This document shows positions 25,290-35,463 of a stretch of DNA of 35,827 nucleotides, piece by piece. Origin of the DNA: an uncultured Oscillospiraceae bacterium (GTDB lineage Bacteria > Bacillota > Clostridia > Oscillospirales > Oscillospiraceae). A program made the position numbers and the translations under genes. The notes below the pieces were generated by a model that saw only the letters and a program-made list of their open reading frames with translations, was not told the DNA's origin and made no database searches. The stretch lies in assembly GCA_934654755.1 (NCBI GenBank), contig CAKUGQ010000019.1, forward strand, positions 1-35,827, given 5' to 3'. Numbering within the stretch: position 1 is the first letter of the stretch; each line of letters starts with the position of its first letter.

Positions 25290-25610
25290 CGAGATAACTC
25301 AAGGCGTAATTTTGCGCGAAATGACTGCTTCCGCCTGCGCCTTGGGAATTCTTTTACGGGGAGTGTTTGCTGGAGTAAATCGTATTGTTAAGGCGGAAGC
25401 AGATGATGAGAAAGGCTGCAGCGGTGTTGCCCGAAAGGATTCCCGGTACGCATAACCATCCGGAACGGCACAGGATTGCGCCTGCTCACCCCTCCACTTG
25501 CGACTTGCTGTACCAGGGATTCCGCGGGGCATCCTCCTTTCCGGGATACTTGCAGTGCGGCGAAAAGAGAAAAAGACACATCCAAGACAGAAACGGAAAG
25601 GAGCACGAAA
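25290..25610 (+). ncRNA. Long, structured 5' leader of the Rhs/WapA-like gene
   Basis: The ~310-base leader contains no convincing gene. A perfect 12-bp helix is possible between CTGCTTCCGCCT (25325-25336) and AGGCGGAAGCAG (25391-25402). A competing 7-bp helix joins CAAGGCG (25300-25306) with CGCCTTG (25338-25344), so the two could enclose or exclude one another. A further long interrupted helix pairs the 25430-25449 segment with 25510-25545 (GGTAC with GTACC at its core). I recognise no known riboswitch core. The ribosome binding site (AAAGGAG) is at the 3' end. Regulatory RNA is inference; a plain leader or degenerated sequence remains possible. Confidence 0.4.
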
Positions 25611-28600
25611 ATGAAAGCAACCAGGTTACACTGGATTTTCCGCATCCTCTCGCTTACACTGATCCTGGCGCTTCTGTTCCAGCTTGTACCCGCACAGGCG
25701 TTGGCGGCGGACGAGCCTGCTCCCCGGCCGGCAGAAGGGACGCCGGAGGCACGGATTGTCTCCGAGGTCGTGTCCCTGCGAACACAGACACAGAAGCATT
25801 ACCGCATGAGCGACGGCAGCTTCCTTGCGGTAGACTACGGCACGGCCATACATTACAATGACAACGGTGAGTGGAAGGACATTGACAACACGCTCCGCTC
25901 ATATGCACGCAGCACGGATTCGACCTATCGGACAAGCGCGGGAACCGCCACAAAGGAGTTCGCACGCACCCTGGCCTCGGATTTCGTGTTTTCTTTTTCC
26001 TCCGGCAGCGAAAAGATTTCCGTCTCCCTGCAAACGCCGGCCCGCCGCACGGGACGCAGCTCCGGCAATGCGCGTATTGTCAGTGCTCAGACGGCGCAGG
26101 AGGATACCCTCGCTTCACAGCTCCGCCTTCCGAAGCTCAGCAGCGAGATCCTTTACCCGGACGTGTATGAAAACGTCGACCTGAAATACGAGATCTACGG
26201 TATGGATGTCAAGGAGAGCATCATTGTCCATGATGCGCTTGACAGCTACCGCTTTACCTTCCGGCTCACGCCGGAGAATATGACGCCGGAGCTGCTGGCA
26301 GACGGCTGCGTCGTCCTTCGCAATACCCAAAACGAAATTCTTTACCGCATCCCCGCTCCGTATATGTTCGACAACACGCTGGCTTATTCCGAAGCGGCCC
26401 ATTATGAGCTGACACAGGAGAGCGCCGGCGTGTGGCTGCTGACCGTTGTGGCCGACAGCGCCTGGATCGAAGCGCCGGAGCGCGTGTTCCCCGTAACCAT
26501 TGACCCGACGATCCGGCAGGAGACCGGACTGGCGGACTTCATCGGCCGCACCGTCGCCAGCGAAATCCCCGGAAAAGTGACCTCCAAGACCAATGTGGCC
26601 GTCGGCTACCACGGCTCGAACGGTCAGATGGAGACGTATTATAAGCTCCCCTTTGTGCCGGAAATCCCGGAGGACTGCTCCATCGTCCGCGCCTATGCGG
26701 GGCTCCTGCAAAATGACTTCCGCTCCGGGACGGACAGCACCGGCGGCACGCTGGTCATGTATATGCACGAGATCACAAGCGCAACGGGCGACCAGAGCTG
26801 GTTTGACGCCATGACCTGGGCGACCCGCCCGTCCGTCGGCCCGGTGTTGGACTATCTTGAAACCAACTGGTACGGCATCGGCTCCAAGCAGCTCTTTGAC
26901 ATTACCCCCGTCGCAAAGAAGTGGTACCAGGGCGGTACCAATTACGGCCTCGCCATTACCTCCAACGGCAATGCGACGACCAAATGCCGCGCGTGGTTTA
27001 CCTACAACGCAAGAATGACCTTCCTTGTGGCCTACCGCAACACAACCGGCATCGAACCGTATTACTCCTACCAGACGCTTGGGGCGGAACAGGCCGGAAC
27101 GCTCTACATCTCCGACGCGACCGGACAGCTCACACTTTGCCGGAACCTTGTGTCCTATGCCTCGGCGGTAAACCCCTTTGCACTGGAGCTGTATTATAAC
27201 GGCAACTATGCCGCCAACAGCGCAGCGGATTATGACTGCAGCGCCGCACTCGGCCTTGCCATGAAGCTCGGCGCCGGCGTGAGACTCAATGTCATGCAGC
27301 GCGTCGTCAGTGAAAACATCTCCGTCGGCGAAACAACATATACCTGCCTGAAATATACCGACGGCGACGGAACCGTGCATTACTTCTCCCGCAAGAGCGG
27401 CGATACGACCGCATGGTATGATGAGGACGGCCTCGGCCTGAAAATTACAACGGAAAACGGCCGGTATGTAATGTCGGATGATCAGGACGGAAAGCTGTTC
27501 TTTGACGCCGACGGCCATCTTTCCTATACGCAGGACGCCAACGGCAACCGCATCAACATTACCTATACCGGCAGCGGCAGCACCAAACGTATCTCCAAGA
27601 TTACACAAAAGAACAACGGCGGCACGGAGATCACCGTCGCCACGCTTACTTACAATTCCTCCGGCTACCTGACCGGTGTGACCGATGCGGCAAATTATGT
27701 CCGTACCCTCGGCTATACCAACGGCAAGCTGACTTCCATCTCCAGAGGCAGTACGCTTCAGGCACAGTATGGCTACAGCACCGCCTCCGGCGGCGTCGGC
27801 GCACGCCTGCGCTATGCCTATGACGCCGAGCTGCACTACGGCATCGGCATCGACTATGCAGGCCGCCGCGTCGGCGCATACTACGAAATTACCTCCGCCG
27901 GCAACACAAGCCGCCCCGGCGCAATCGTGGAGGTTTCGCAGAACGGAGAAGGCCAGACCTGCTATCATGACTACGGCAGTAACCGCGTCAAATATGATCC
28001 GAATAACAACGCCTCCGTAAACGACGACATTCTGACCTACTATACCTTTGACTACGCGCTGCGCACGGTCAACGCCTATACCACGGACAGCTGCGGCAAG
28101 TTGCTCGGCGCATCGAACGCCGCCTACAGTCAGAATGACGGCGTTTCCCGGCAGAACAACCGTACTCTGCGTACCGCAGGCATCGGCGCTTCCTCCTTCA
28201 ACCGCCTGAGAAACGGCTCGTTCGAATACTCCGGAGCCAAGGATCCCGCGTGGAGCTTTACCGGTGCGGGGCAGACCACTTCGAATATTCTCATCAAGGA
28301 GGAAAATCCCCGCACGGGCGCAAAGGCGCTCAAGGGCTGGATCAAGCCGAACACCAACGGCACGGTCAGCGCATACCAGACCTCGGACAGCATTTCTGCA
28401 AACTATACCTATACGCTCTCCGTCTACGTCAACACCTCCGCCTGTACGAGCTTCCTCGGCAAGGGCATTTATCTGCGTGTGACGAACCTGTATAGCGGTG
28501 CCGTTGCAACGGGCGAACCGATCAACTACGCCACAAGCACCGCCATTGACGGCGGATAGTCGCGTATCAGCGTGACCTTTCGGGGCGCCGGGATGACTGT

Positions 28601-31600
28601 TCCGGCCAAAATTGAGCTCATCAACGAGGGCGTCGGCGGTGCGTTCTATGCGGATGATATGCAGCTTGAATACGGAGAGTCCGCCAATACGCAGGAGCTT
28701 CTGCGCAACGGCGACCTGCAGCACTGGAGTGATCAGTGGGAGTTCTGCGGTCAGGGCGGCACGTTCGTAAATAATGAGGGCGTATATACGCTGCCCGTGG
28801 GCGGCGAACCCCACAGTCTGCGGATCGTCGGCGATCCCTATGGCGTCAACGGCGCTTACCAGACCGTTACGGTCAATCTGCCCGGCTCGCAGACCTATGT
28901 CCTTTCCGGCTGGGCCAGGGCGAACTCCGTGCCCACGCAGGGGTCGAGTACACGTACATTTGGCCTGCGTGCGCTTCTGACCTACTCCGACGGCACGACG
29001 GAAACGCACTACGTTCCCTTCTGCTCAGATGTCGTCGCATGGCAGTTCACCTCCATGGCCATCGTCCCGAAGAAGGCGCTGACCGTCTCGACCATCCGCG
29101 TGTCCTGCGTGTATGAGCATAACGACAATACCGCATGGTTCGACGATATCTCGCTCACACGCGAGGTGGCACAGACGATGCGCTACGACGAGGACGGCCG
29201 GCTGATCTCCACCGCTGCGCTCGGCTCCGGAGAACGGCAGAACACCTGGGAGAACGGGAACCTGACCTCGGTGGTAAGGGACGGCTGCGCGACGCTGCAA
29301 TACACCTATGACAGCAAGCACAACCTGACGCAGGCGTCCAACGGCCTTGTCCGCGAAAGCTATACCGTCGACGCCACGGGCAATGTGACCGCCAGCGCAT
29401 TGACTTCCGCCGGGGGCACAGGCGTGAAAATCACGGCCTCGGCAAGCTATACCGACAGCGGCAACCTTGTAAACTCCGTTACCGACGCACGCGGAAACAC
29501 CGTAACGAACTTCTATGTTGACTCCTACTACCGGATGCTCGGCTCGCCCTTCCGGACGACGGATCCCAACGGTACGGTCCGCACGGCCATGCATAACGAA
29601 GCGGCAGGCAGGCCGTCCATGAATTATATTGACAGTGTAATCTCCGCCAATTATAATTACAATGAAAGGGGACTCCTGTCTGCCCTGACCCGCGCGGGCT
29701 ACATCTCGGGCGATTCCGGAAGAACGCGCACCGAGCAGGTATACAGCTTTACCTACGACAGCTTCGGCAACACGACCTCGATCTCCGTCGGAGCGCGGCT
29801 GCTTGCCGAATACACCTATGCCGCGAAGAACGGCAGCCTGCTGCGCCGCAGCTACGGAAACGGCGCATACAGCGACTATACCTACGACATTCTGGGGCGG
29901 GTCACACGCATGACCACCTCCTCCGGCGACGATTACCGTTATGTCTATAACGCCGCCGGCGCGGTGTCCTCGGTGCAGGACCTGACGGGAGGACTGGACT
30001 ACCGCTATACCTACGACTCCATTGGACGGCTCATTGGCGGAGAGCTGCGGCAAAGCGGAACGATGGCGCTGCAAACGTGGCACAGCTACGACTCGCTCAG
30101 CCGCCTGTCGCTGCAGAGCTGGAGACTCGGAGACAAGACCTACCGGGAAGAGTACACATACGATACCTACAGCCGCCTGACGCAGAAAAAGATTACCCTG
30201 CCGACGAAGTATAACGGGCAGTACGAGGTTATAAGCCTCACGCCGCGCTATGACAGCCTGAGCCGCCTGCTGGGCGTCAACGGCTTTGCCAACACGACCT
30301 ACGAGTATCTGGCGGGAGCGGCAAGCGGCACGACGACCACGCTCGTCTCGCGCTATGCCTACGCCAACAACGGCACCAACGGCTTCAGCCCGATCTCATG
30401 GCAGTTTACCTACGACGCGCTGGGGAACATCCTCTCGGTGACGGACAGCAGCGGCAGAGTCACGCGCTACGAATACGATCTGCAAAGCCAGCTCACAAAG
30501 GAAGTCTCTCCGAACGGGACGTGGGAATACACCTACGACACCTACGGCAATCTGCGGGAGAAGAAGCACACGACAAGCGGCGGCGTGGTAGACGAAACGC
30601 TGGTCTACGGCTACGACGACAGCGGCGACTGGAAGGATCTGCTGCTTTCGGTCACGCGGACGAAAAACGGCGTCACAACGAGCGGCAGCCTGAGCTACGA
30701 TGCCAGCGGCAACCCGCTGACGTACTTCAACGGCACAAACTGGAGCTTCACATGGCGCAACGGCCGGGAGCTGAACAGCGCCAGCGGCAACGGCTACAGC
30801 TTAAACTACAGCTACGACCTGAACGGCCTGCGGACGGAGAAGAAGGTTACCAAAAACGGCACGACGGAGACGCACACCTATCTCTACGCCAGCGGGCAGC
30901 TTCTGCGGGAGAGCTTCGTAAGGAACGGCAAGACCTATACCTTAGACTTTGCCTACGATCTTTCCGGCAAGCCGTACTTCCTGCTGGCGACGGTAGATGG
31001 TGCAATTTCGCTTTATTACTTCGTCACAAACCTGCAGGGCGACGTCGTAAGAATTACCAATGCGCAGAAAGAGACCCTCGCGAACTACAGCTATGACGCC
31101 TACGGTAAGCTCCTGAGCGTCACCAACGCCGCCGGTGCAGCCATTTCGGACACAAGTAACATTGCCCTCATAAATCCCTTACGCTACAGAGGCTATTACT
31201 ACGATTCCGAAACGGAGCTGTACTATCTCCAAAGCCGTTACTACGATCCCACCACCTGCAGGTTTATTAACGCAGACTCCTATGCAAGCACCGGCCAGGA
31301 CTTCCTCGGCTACAATATGTTTGCGTACTGTCTGAATAACCCGTTGCGTTATACAGACTATGACGGAGAGCTGGCATACCCGGGAGAAATTCATCAGGCT
31401 GTGGTTCAAAGGATTGCGAAGGAGTATGGGTATTTTCCAGAACAGACGATATATTACAGTGCTCCATTTAAGGGGCGGAAGAGGGGTCGTGTCGATCTTA
31501 TCAGCAAAGACGGCGAAATTTGGGAAGTAAAACCAATGGGCACTTTTTATTACCAGCAAGGCTTGGTGCAAATAAACCAATATACCCGATCTGACAACAC

Positions 31601-31916
31601 ATGGAAGAAACCTCCAAAAAACGCGAACATTAGCAAACCTCTTAAGCTAAAAAAAGGAGGCCCCATCCCGTCGGAGCGATTTACATATCACGGACGTGAC
31701 GGCGATTATCTAGTCATCTACAAATATGCCGGTGAAGGGATTATCCAATATGCCTATGTCAAAGTTCCGGAGCCGGAAGAGGTGTTGGCCTACGCAGGGG
31801 TTTGTGCACTGGGAGCAGTTGCTATAGGTGCATACAAAGCATTTTCCCCCGCACCTCTTTTTAGGAAGTGTTATCTTACAGACTATTACTGCGAGATGCA
31901 GAAAGCATTTTCGTGA
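25611..31916 (+). CDS. WapA/Rhs-type YD-repeat polymorphic toxin, interrupted by one amber codon
   Basis: The frame encodes 2101 residues if the TAG at 28557-28559 (codon 983) is read through. It begins with a Sec signal peptide cleaved near Ala32 (AQALA). Then come an N-terminal beta-rich region, a DNRLRE-like domain (about 310-470), a first block of YD-type repeats (about 600-850), two carbohydrate-binding-like modules (LRNGSFEYSG and LLRNGDLQHWSDQ, about 865-1180), the main YD shell (about 1190-1850) and the Rhs core end RGYYYDSETELYYLQSRYYDP. The variable tip from about residue 1920 carries GRVDLIS...EIWEVKP followed by QINQYTR, the Asp / Glu-x-Lys / Gln pattern of PD-(D/E)xK nucleases. 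The protein is exported by Sec, not type VI secretion, like Bacillus WapA. The amber sits where Trp is expected (DGG-stop-SRISVTF), so TGG to TAG is likely. Without readthrough, 982 residues without toxin are made. Confidence 0.85.
30825..31350 (+). repeat. Rhs core direct repeat, copy 1 (inside the full gene)
   Basis: This stretch, from DLNGLRTEKK to the end of the core, is near-identical to 33247-33770 and in part to 35212-35463. Divergence from copy 2 begins gradually after RFINADSY, where the tips start. These are the tracts over which tips can be exchanged. Confidence 0.93.
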
Positions 31917-31926
31917 GGAGGGTTCA

Positions 31927-32682
31927 ATGATAGAATTTAAGGATATAAAGAAACAGATCCGCGCTGAAGGGTTTAAACCTTATAAAGGTGCTTACTATCG
32001 AGTGGTAAACGACGTTTTACATAAAATACTATTGAGAACGATTCCGTTTGCACAGGAGTTTGATGTTCAGTTTGAAATTATTCCTCTATGTGCAGAAATC
32101 ACTCCAATGGACTTAGACCCTGACTGCCTATACCGGCTCAGTGACTTATACCCACCATATGCTTGGGCATATGGTGGGAAATACCGACCTACAAGAGAGG
32201 AATGTTTACATAGGGTTTTAGATGCCTTGCAGCACCAGCTTTTTCCTATGCTTTTGAATGCAAATAGCTGCCACGGAGCGTTTCCTGCTCTGTATGACTT
32301 CCTGTATCGTTGCGAAGAGAACCGACTTCAAACACTGCGTATGGAGGGAGGACAAAATCGTGCGAAACCATTCGAATGGCGTACCCTGTGGGATGGCAAT
32401 CTGCTTTATATGGCACTGAAAAACAAAGATTACGCCTACGCCTTACGATCAATCAAACAAATAGTTGAAGAGGATGAGTTCTATCTAGGTAAATATATTG
32501 TGGAAAGAATGCAAGAGGGCCTTCCGATACCGGAGGATGTTCTCAAAAAGACACCGGGCCTATTTGATCAATTTATTTGGGATATAGAACACAATGTATT
32601 TGATTATATTGATATCGTTCTTGAATACAACGAGAAGCGATCGAGAGAGCTACTTCAGCAAACGTTATTCTCCAAAGGTTGA
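31927..32682 (+). CDS. Candidate immunity protein for the PD-(D/E)xK tip
   Basis: I do not recognise a named family. The 251-residue protein starts at the ATG at 31927 with GAGGAGG overlapping the toxin stop, ten bases downstream of it. This geometry is the main reason to call it immunity. The N-terminus (FKDIKKQIRAEGFKPYKGAYYRVVNDVLHKILLR) resembles the opening of DUF4304-like proteins that occur beside toxins; the rest is alpha/beta and acidic near the C-terminus. There is no signal peptide, as expected for a cytosolic nuclease inhibitor. Base composition is clearly AT-richer than the Rhs core. Partner specificity is inference. Confidence 0.72.
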   Translation: MIEFKDIKKQIRAEGFKPYKGAYYRVVNDVLHKILLRTIPFAQEFDVQFEIIPLCAEITPMDLDPDCLYRLSDLYPPYAWAYGGKYRPTREECLHRVLDALQHQLFPMLLNANSCHGAFPALYDFLYRCEENRLQTLRMEGGQNRAKPFEWRTLWDGNLLYMALKNKDYAYALRSIKQIVEEDEFYLGKYIVERMQEGLPIPEDVLKKTPGLFDQFIWDIEHNVFDYIDIVLEYNEKRSRELLQQTLFSKG

Positions 32683-32709
32683 CGCAAGAAAAAATGTACG
32701 ATACGGCGA

Positions 32710-32790
32710 ATGTTTGGACCGATAGGCCCAGCATACCTAATTCCTAATCAAGCCATGCAAATATTTGATGATTTCAAGTTTAACCCATAG
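32710..32790 (+). pseudogene. Remnant C-terminal tail of a lost toxin tip
   Basis: An open stretch of 26 residues (from MFGPIGPAYLIPNQAMQ) ends in TAG 19 bases before the next candidate immunity gene, the spacing seen for toxin-immunity pairs in this locus. No ribosome binding site precedes it and the frame is not an independent gene. The best reading is the 3' end of a displaced toxin whose body was deleted; the tail itself has no recognised fold. Confidence 0.5.
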
Positions 32791-32809
32791 CTTAAAAAGG
32801 AGTAAGACG

Positions 32810-33235
32810 GTGAAAGATAATATTATATTTAACAAAATGTGGGAGGATGATGACCTGACAGCATTAAAGGTTGTGTGTTCCTCTTCTGTGGCAACTATCA
32901 CATCAGAAATATATGTCTCAAATCCTTTAATTGATGAACTGATTTTCCAGATTAAGCAATTCCTTGATGGAAATGCTGAGGAAGGCTTATGGGCAAACTC
33001 AGATAAAGGAAATGACTCGACAGCGTGTGTATCATTCCGATTCTTTAGGAAAGATAGGTTGGGGCATATAATTATCGAAGTGTATGCCGAACTTGACGAT
33101 GGAGGAAATTTCGCTGAACACAATTGTTGCTTTTTTGTCAGCACTGAGTACGGCTTATTAATGAAGTTTTGTGAAAGCCTGGCTTGGTTGAAGAATCACC
33201 CAGTAGGATGTGAAATTCGCTTAAATAACAATTAA
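32810..33235 (+). CDS. Candidate orphan immunity protein
   Basis: The 141-residue protein starts at the GTG at 32810, with AAAAAGGAG seven bases upstream; an in-frame ATG at 32765 lies inside the remnant toxin tail and has no such site. It is an acidic alpha/beta protein (IIIEVYAELDDGGNF, HNCCFFVSTEYGLL) of a size usual for immunity proteins, with no signal peptide. Its cognate toxin is reduced to a 26-residue tail. It may protect against kin that still carry that toxin. No named family is recognised. The TAA stop is immediately followed, in the same frame, by the second Rhs core. Confidence 0.65.
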   Translation: MKDNIIFNKMWEDDDLTALKVVCSSSVATITSEIYVSNPLIDELIFQIKQFLDGNAEEGLWANSDKGNDSTACVSFRFFRKDRLGHIIIEVYAELDDGGNFAEHNCCFFVSTEYGLLMKFCESLAWLKNHPVGCEIRLNNN

Positions 33236-33241
33236 ACATAC

Positions 33242-34342
33242 TACGCCGACCTGAACGGTCTGCGGACGGAGAAGAAGGTTACCAAAAGCGGCACGACGGA
33301 GACGCACACCTATCTCTACGCCAGCGGGCAGCTCCTGCGGGAGAGCTTCGTAAGAAACGGCAAGACCTACACCTTAGACTTTGCCTACGATCTTTCCGGC
33401 AAGCCGTACTTCCTGCTGGCGACGGTAGATGGTGCAATCTCGCTTTACTACTTCGTCACGAACCTGCAGGGCGACGTTGTAAGAATTACCAATGCGCAGA
33501 AAGAGACCCTGGCAAACTACAGCTATGACGCCTACGGCAAGCTCCTGAGCGTTACCAACGCTTCCGGAACGACCATCTCGGACACGAGTAACATTGCTCT
33601 CATAAACCCCTTACGCTACAGAGGCTATTACTACGATTCCGAAACGGAGCTGTACTATCTCCAAAGCCGCTACTACGATCCTGCTACCTGCAGATTTATT
33701 AACGCAGACTCTTACCTCTCCACAGGACAGGATTTCCTCGGATTCAATAGCTTTGCCTATTGCAATAATAACCCGATCAGCTATTCCGATAAATCCGGCC
33801 ATACTGCCGACGACGGTGTTTTATCTTGGCTTGGAAGCAGAAAGAATCAGCAAGCGCTTGAAGGTGGCGTTGAGGGGGGTGGGGCCGCCCCTATAGGCTT
33901 ATCGGGACTTTGGGAACGTTTAGGCAATCTGGTTGATGCCGCAATAGAAAGATGTTACGGTACTGTTTACCTGGTTTCGGTCATTTACCAGGCCTTAACT
34001 AAAACAGAAGCCAAAAGTGAAACCAAAGAGACTAGAAGCAAACACGTTCACCATATCGTAGCACAAAATGACAGGCGCGCAAGCGGAATAAGAAAGATGT
34101 TCGACGAACTAGGTCTTAGTGTTAATGGTGCGTACAACCTTGTGAGTATAGATGCTGAATTCCACCTGAAACTCCACACAAATTTCTATTATGCAATGCT
34201 GAATATAGTGCTGTTTGCTGCGTATGCTATGGGAAACGGTAATATAGAACGTCAAAGGGACTATGTACTTATGCAACTTGCAAATATCCGAGCAGCCATA
34301 TCAGCTGCAAGTGAGATATACGTTGCATCCAAGGGAGGTTAA
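33242..34342 (+). pseudogene. Orphan Rhs core fragment fused to an AHH-nuclease toxin tip
   Basis: The 366-codon frame is open but has no start codon near its beginning: the codon two before it is the stop of the preceding gene. It repeats the Rhs core (DLNGLRTEKKVTKSG through RYRGYYYDSETELYYLQSRYYDP), then NADSYLSTGQDFLGFNSF, and a new tip. The tip ends with KHVHHIVAQNDRRASGIRKMF...NLVSIDAEFHLKLH, the His-His plus distal His pattern of AHH nucleases of the HNH superfamily. This is a classic orphan tip: silent in place, but able to become the C-terminus of the full-length gene by recombination through the core. Unusually for a decayed gene, the frame is intact, which suggests maintenance. Confidence 0.82.
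33247..33770 (+). repeat. Rhs core direct repeat, copy 2
   Basis: Homology to copy 1 starts sharply at CGACCTGAACGG, within ten bases of the preceding stop codon, and runs about 500 bases with few differences, mostly silent. Confidence 0.92.
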
Positions 34343-34343
34343 T

Positions 34344-35114
34344 ATGAATTTTTTCGATTTAATAACAAAATGTGAGGCTGAGACGAAGGAGGTCTTCTAT
34401 CAGAAATCTGACTTTTCCGCTTCCATGGCTGAAGAACTCCTAAAGGAGGCCTCGTATAAACTGTATGGGGTTGGAGAAGGTATTTACCCGCTATTTCGTG
34501 GTGCAATTGATCCGGATCCAGTCGTAGACCTCTGCGTAGGTGGGATTCGACGCGGACGTCTATTACGCACGGCCCCTGCCAAACCGCCGGCCTATATTTA
34601 TGGAATTGACTTCTGTGATCGGTTGACGGTCGTAAAACGACGTTCGGACTCCTTAGGCGATCGAGTGAAGTATTATGAAATAATAACAACACCTGAACCG
34701 GGGATACAGAAAAGCATTTCATTTGAAAGTTCAGAACAATTTGGGACTGTCATAATGTATCCTGCCGTAATAAAATTTGACTCTGAGGGCTTCATGACGC
34801 ACAAGTCTTACTATCTCTACAATGCTTATAGAAAGCGTTTTGATGAACTTTATTTTGCAATGTGTCAGTATGACTCTGCTCGAAGCAAACTTCTACATAC
34901 AGAGGTGTACTTTTCTTATCACACCGGACGAGCAAGTATTCAGCAAGTTTTGTTTCATATCGTAAATGGGTATGCAGAGTCTTATCAGGTGTTTATTTCT
35001 CAAGCAACACGGTATACAAACGATATCGAACCGTTGAAAAATCCGTGTGTGAACATCCTGCGAAGACCACGAAAAATCGCCCCGGTCATTGGGAGCGGAG
35101 TAAAGAGAAAATGA
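34344..35114 (+). CDS. Candidate immunity protein for the AHH tip
   Basis: No named family is recognised. The 256-residue protein starts at the ATG at 34344, one base after the toxin stop, with AAGGGAGG inside the toxin gene. It has no signal peptide. An alpha-helical N-terminus (FFDLITKCEAETKEVFYQ) is followed by a mixed alpha/beta body. The immediate position after the AHH nuclease tip is the basis for the immunity call. Composition is AT-rich compared with the core. It is intact although the toxin has no start, so it must be read from upstream transcription. Confidence 0.7.
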   Translation: MNFFDLITKCEAETKEVFYQKSDFSASMAEELLKEASYKLYGVGEGIYPLFRGAIDPDPVVDLCVGGIRRGRLLRTAPAKPPAYIYGIDFCDRLTVVKRRSDSLGDRVKYYEIITTPEPGIQKSISFESSEQFGTVIMYPAVIKFDSEGFMTHKSYYLYNAYRKRFDELYFAMCQYDSARSKLLHTEVYFSYHTGRASIQQVLFHIVNGYAESYQVFISQATRYTNDIEPLKNPCVNILRRPRKIAPVIGSGVKRK

Positions 35115-35162
35115 CTCGTCAGAGATGCTATTAATCCCTCCTGTTAAAACCGCAGCACAAAC

Positions 35163-35188
35163 AAAGGCCGGCCCAATAGGGCCGGCCT
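35163..35188 (+). repeat. Second copy of the 26-bp hairpin repeat
   Basis: These bases are identical to 25139-25164: a 10-bp stem around AATA. Here no T-rich stretch follows, so it would terminate poorly. It sits between the third candidate immunity gene and the last Rhs core fragment. Confidence 0.85.
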
Positions 35189-35211
35189 GACGGAGGACAA
35201 GCGCCGGCGCA

Positions 35212-35463
35212 GTAGACGGTGCAATGTCGCTTTACTACTTCGTTACGAACCTGCAGGGCGACGTCGTAAGAATCACAAATGCGCAGAAGGAGACCCTGGC
35301 AAACTACAGCTATGATGCCTACGGCAATCTCCTGAGCGTCACCAACGCCTCCGGTGCAGCCATTTCGGACACAAGTAACATTGCTCTTATCAATCCCTTA
35401 CGCTACAGAGGCTATTACTACGATTCCGAAACGGAGCTGTACTATCTCCAAAGCCGCTACTAC
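35212..35463 (+). repeat. Rhs core direct repeat, copy 3 (truncated)
   Basis: This 252-base stretch matches copies 1 and 2 from VDGA to LQSRYY and then stops abruptly. It is the shortest core copy and marks the distal edge of the locus. Confidence 0.9.

Noticed and set aside
28557..28559. Pyrrolysine insertion at the amber codon
   Set aside because: No pyl genes are in view, the context predicts Trp, and TAG serves as an ordinary stop elsewhere in the window.
26115..29009. Minus-strand open frame of 964 codons opposite the Rhs gene
   Set aside because: It is the antisense shadow of a GC-rich coding strand; it has low-complexity composition, no ribosome binding site and no recognisable domain.
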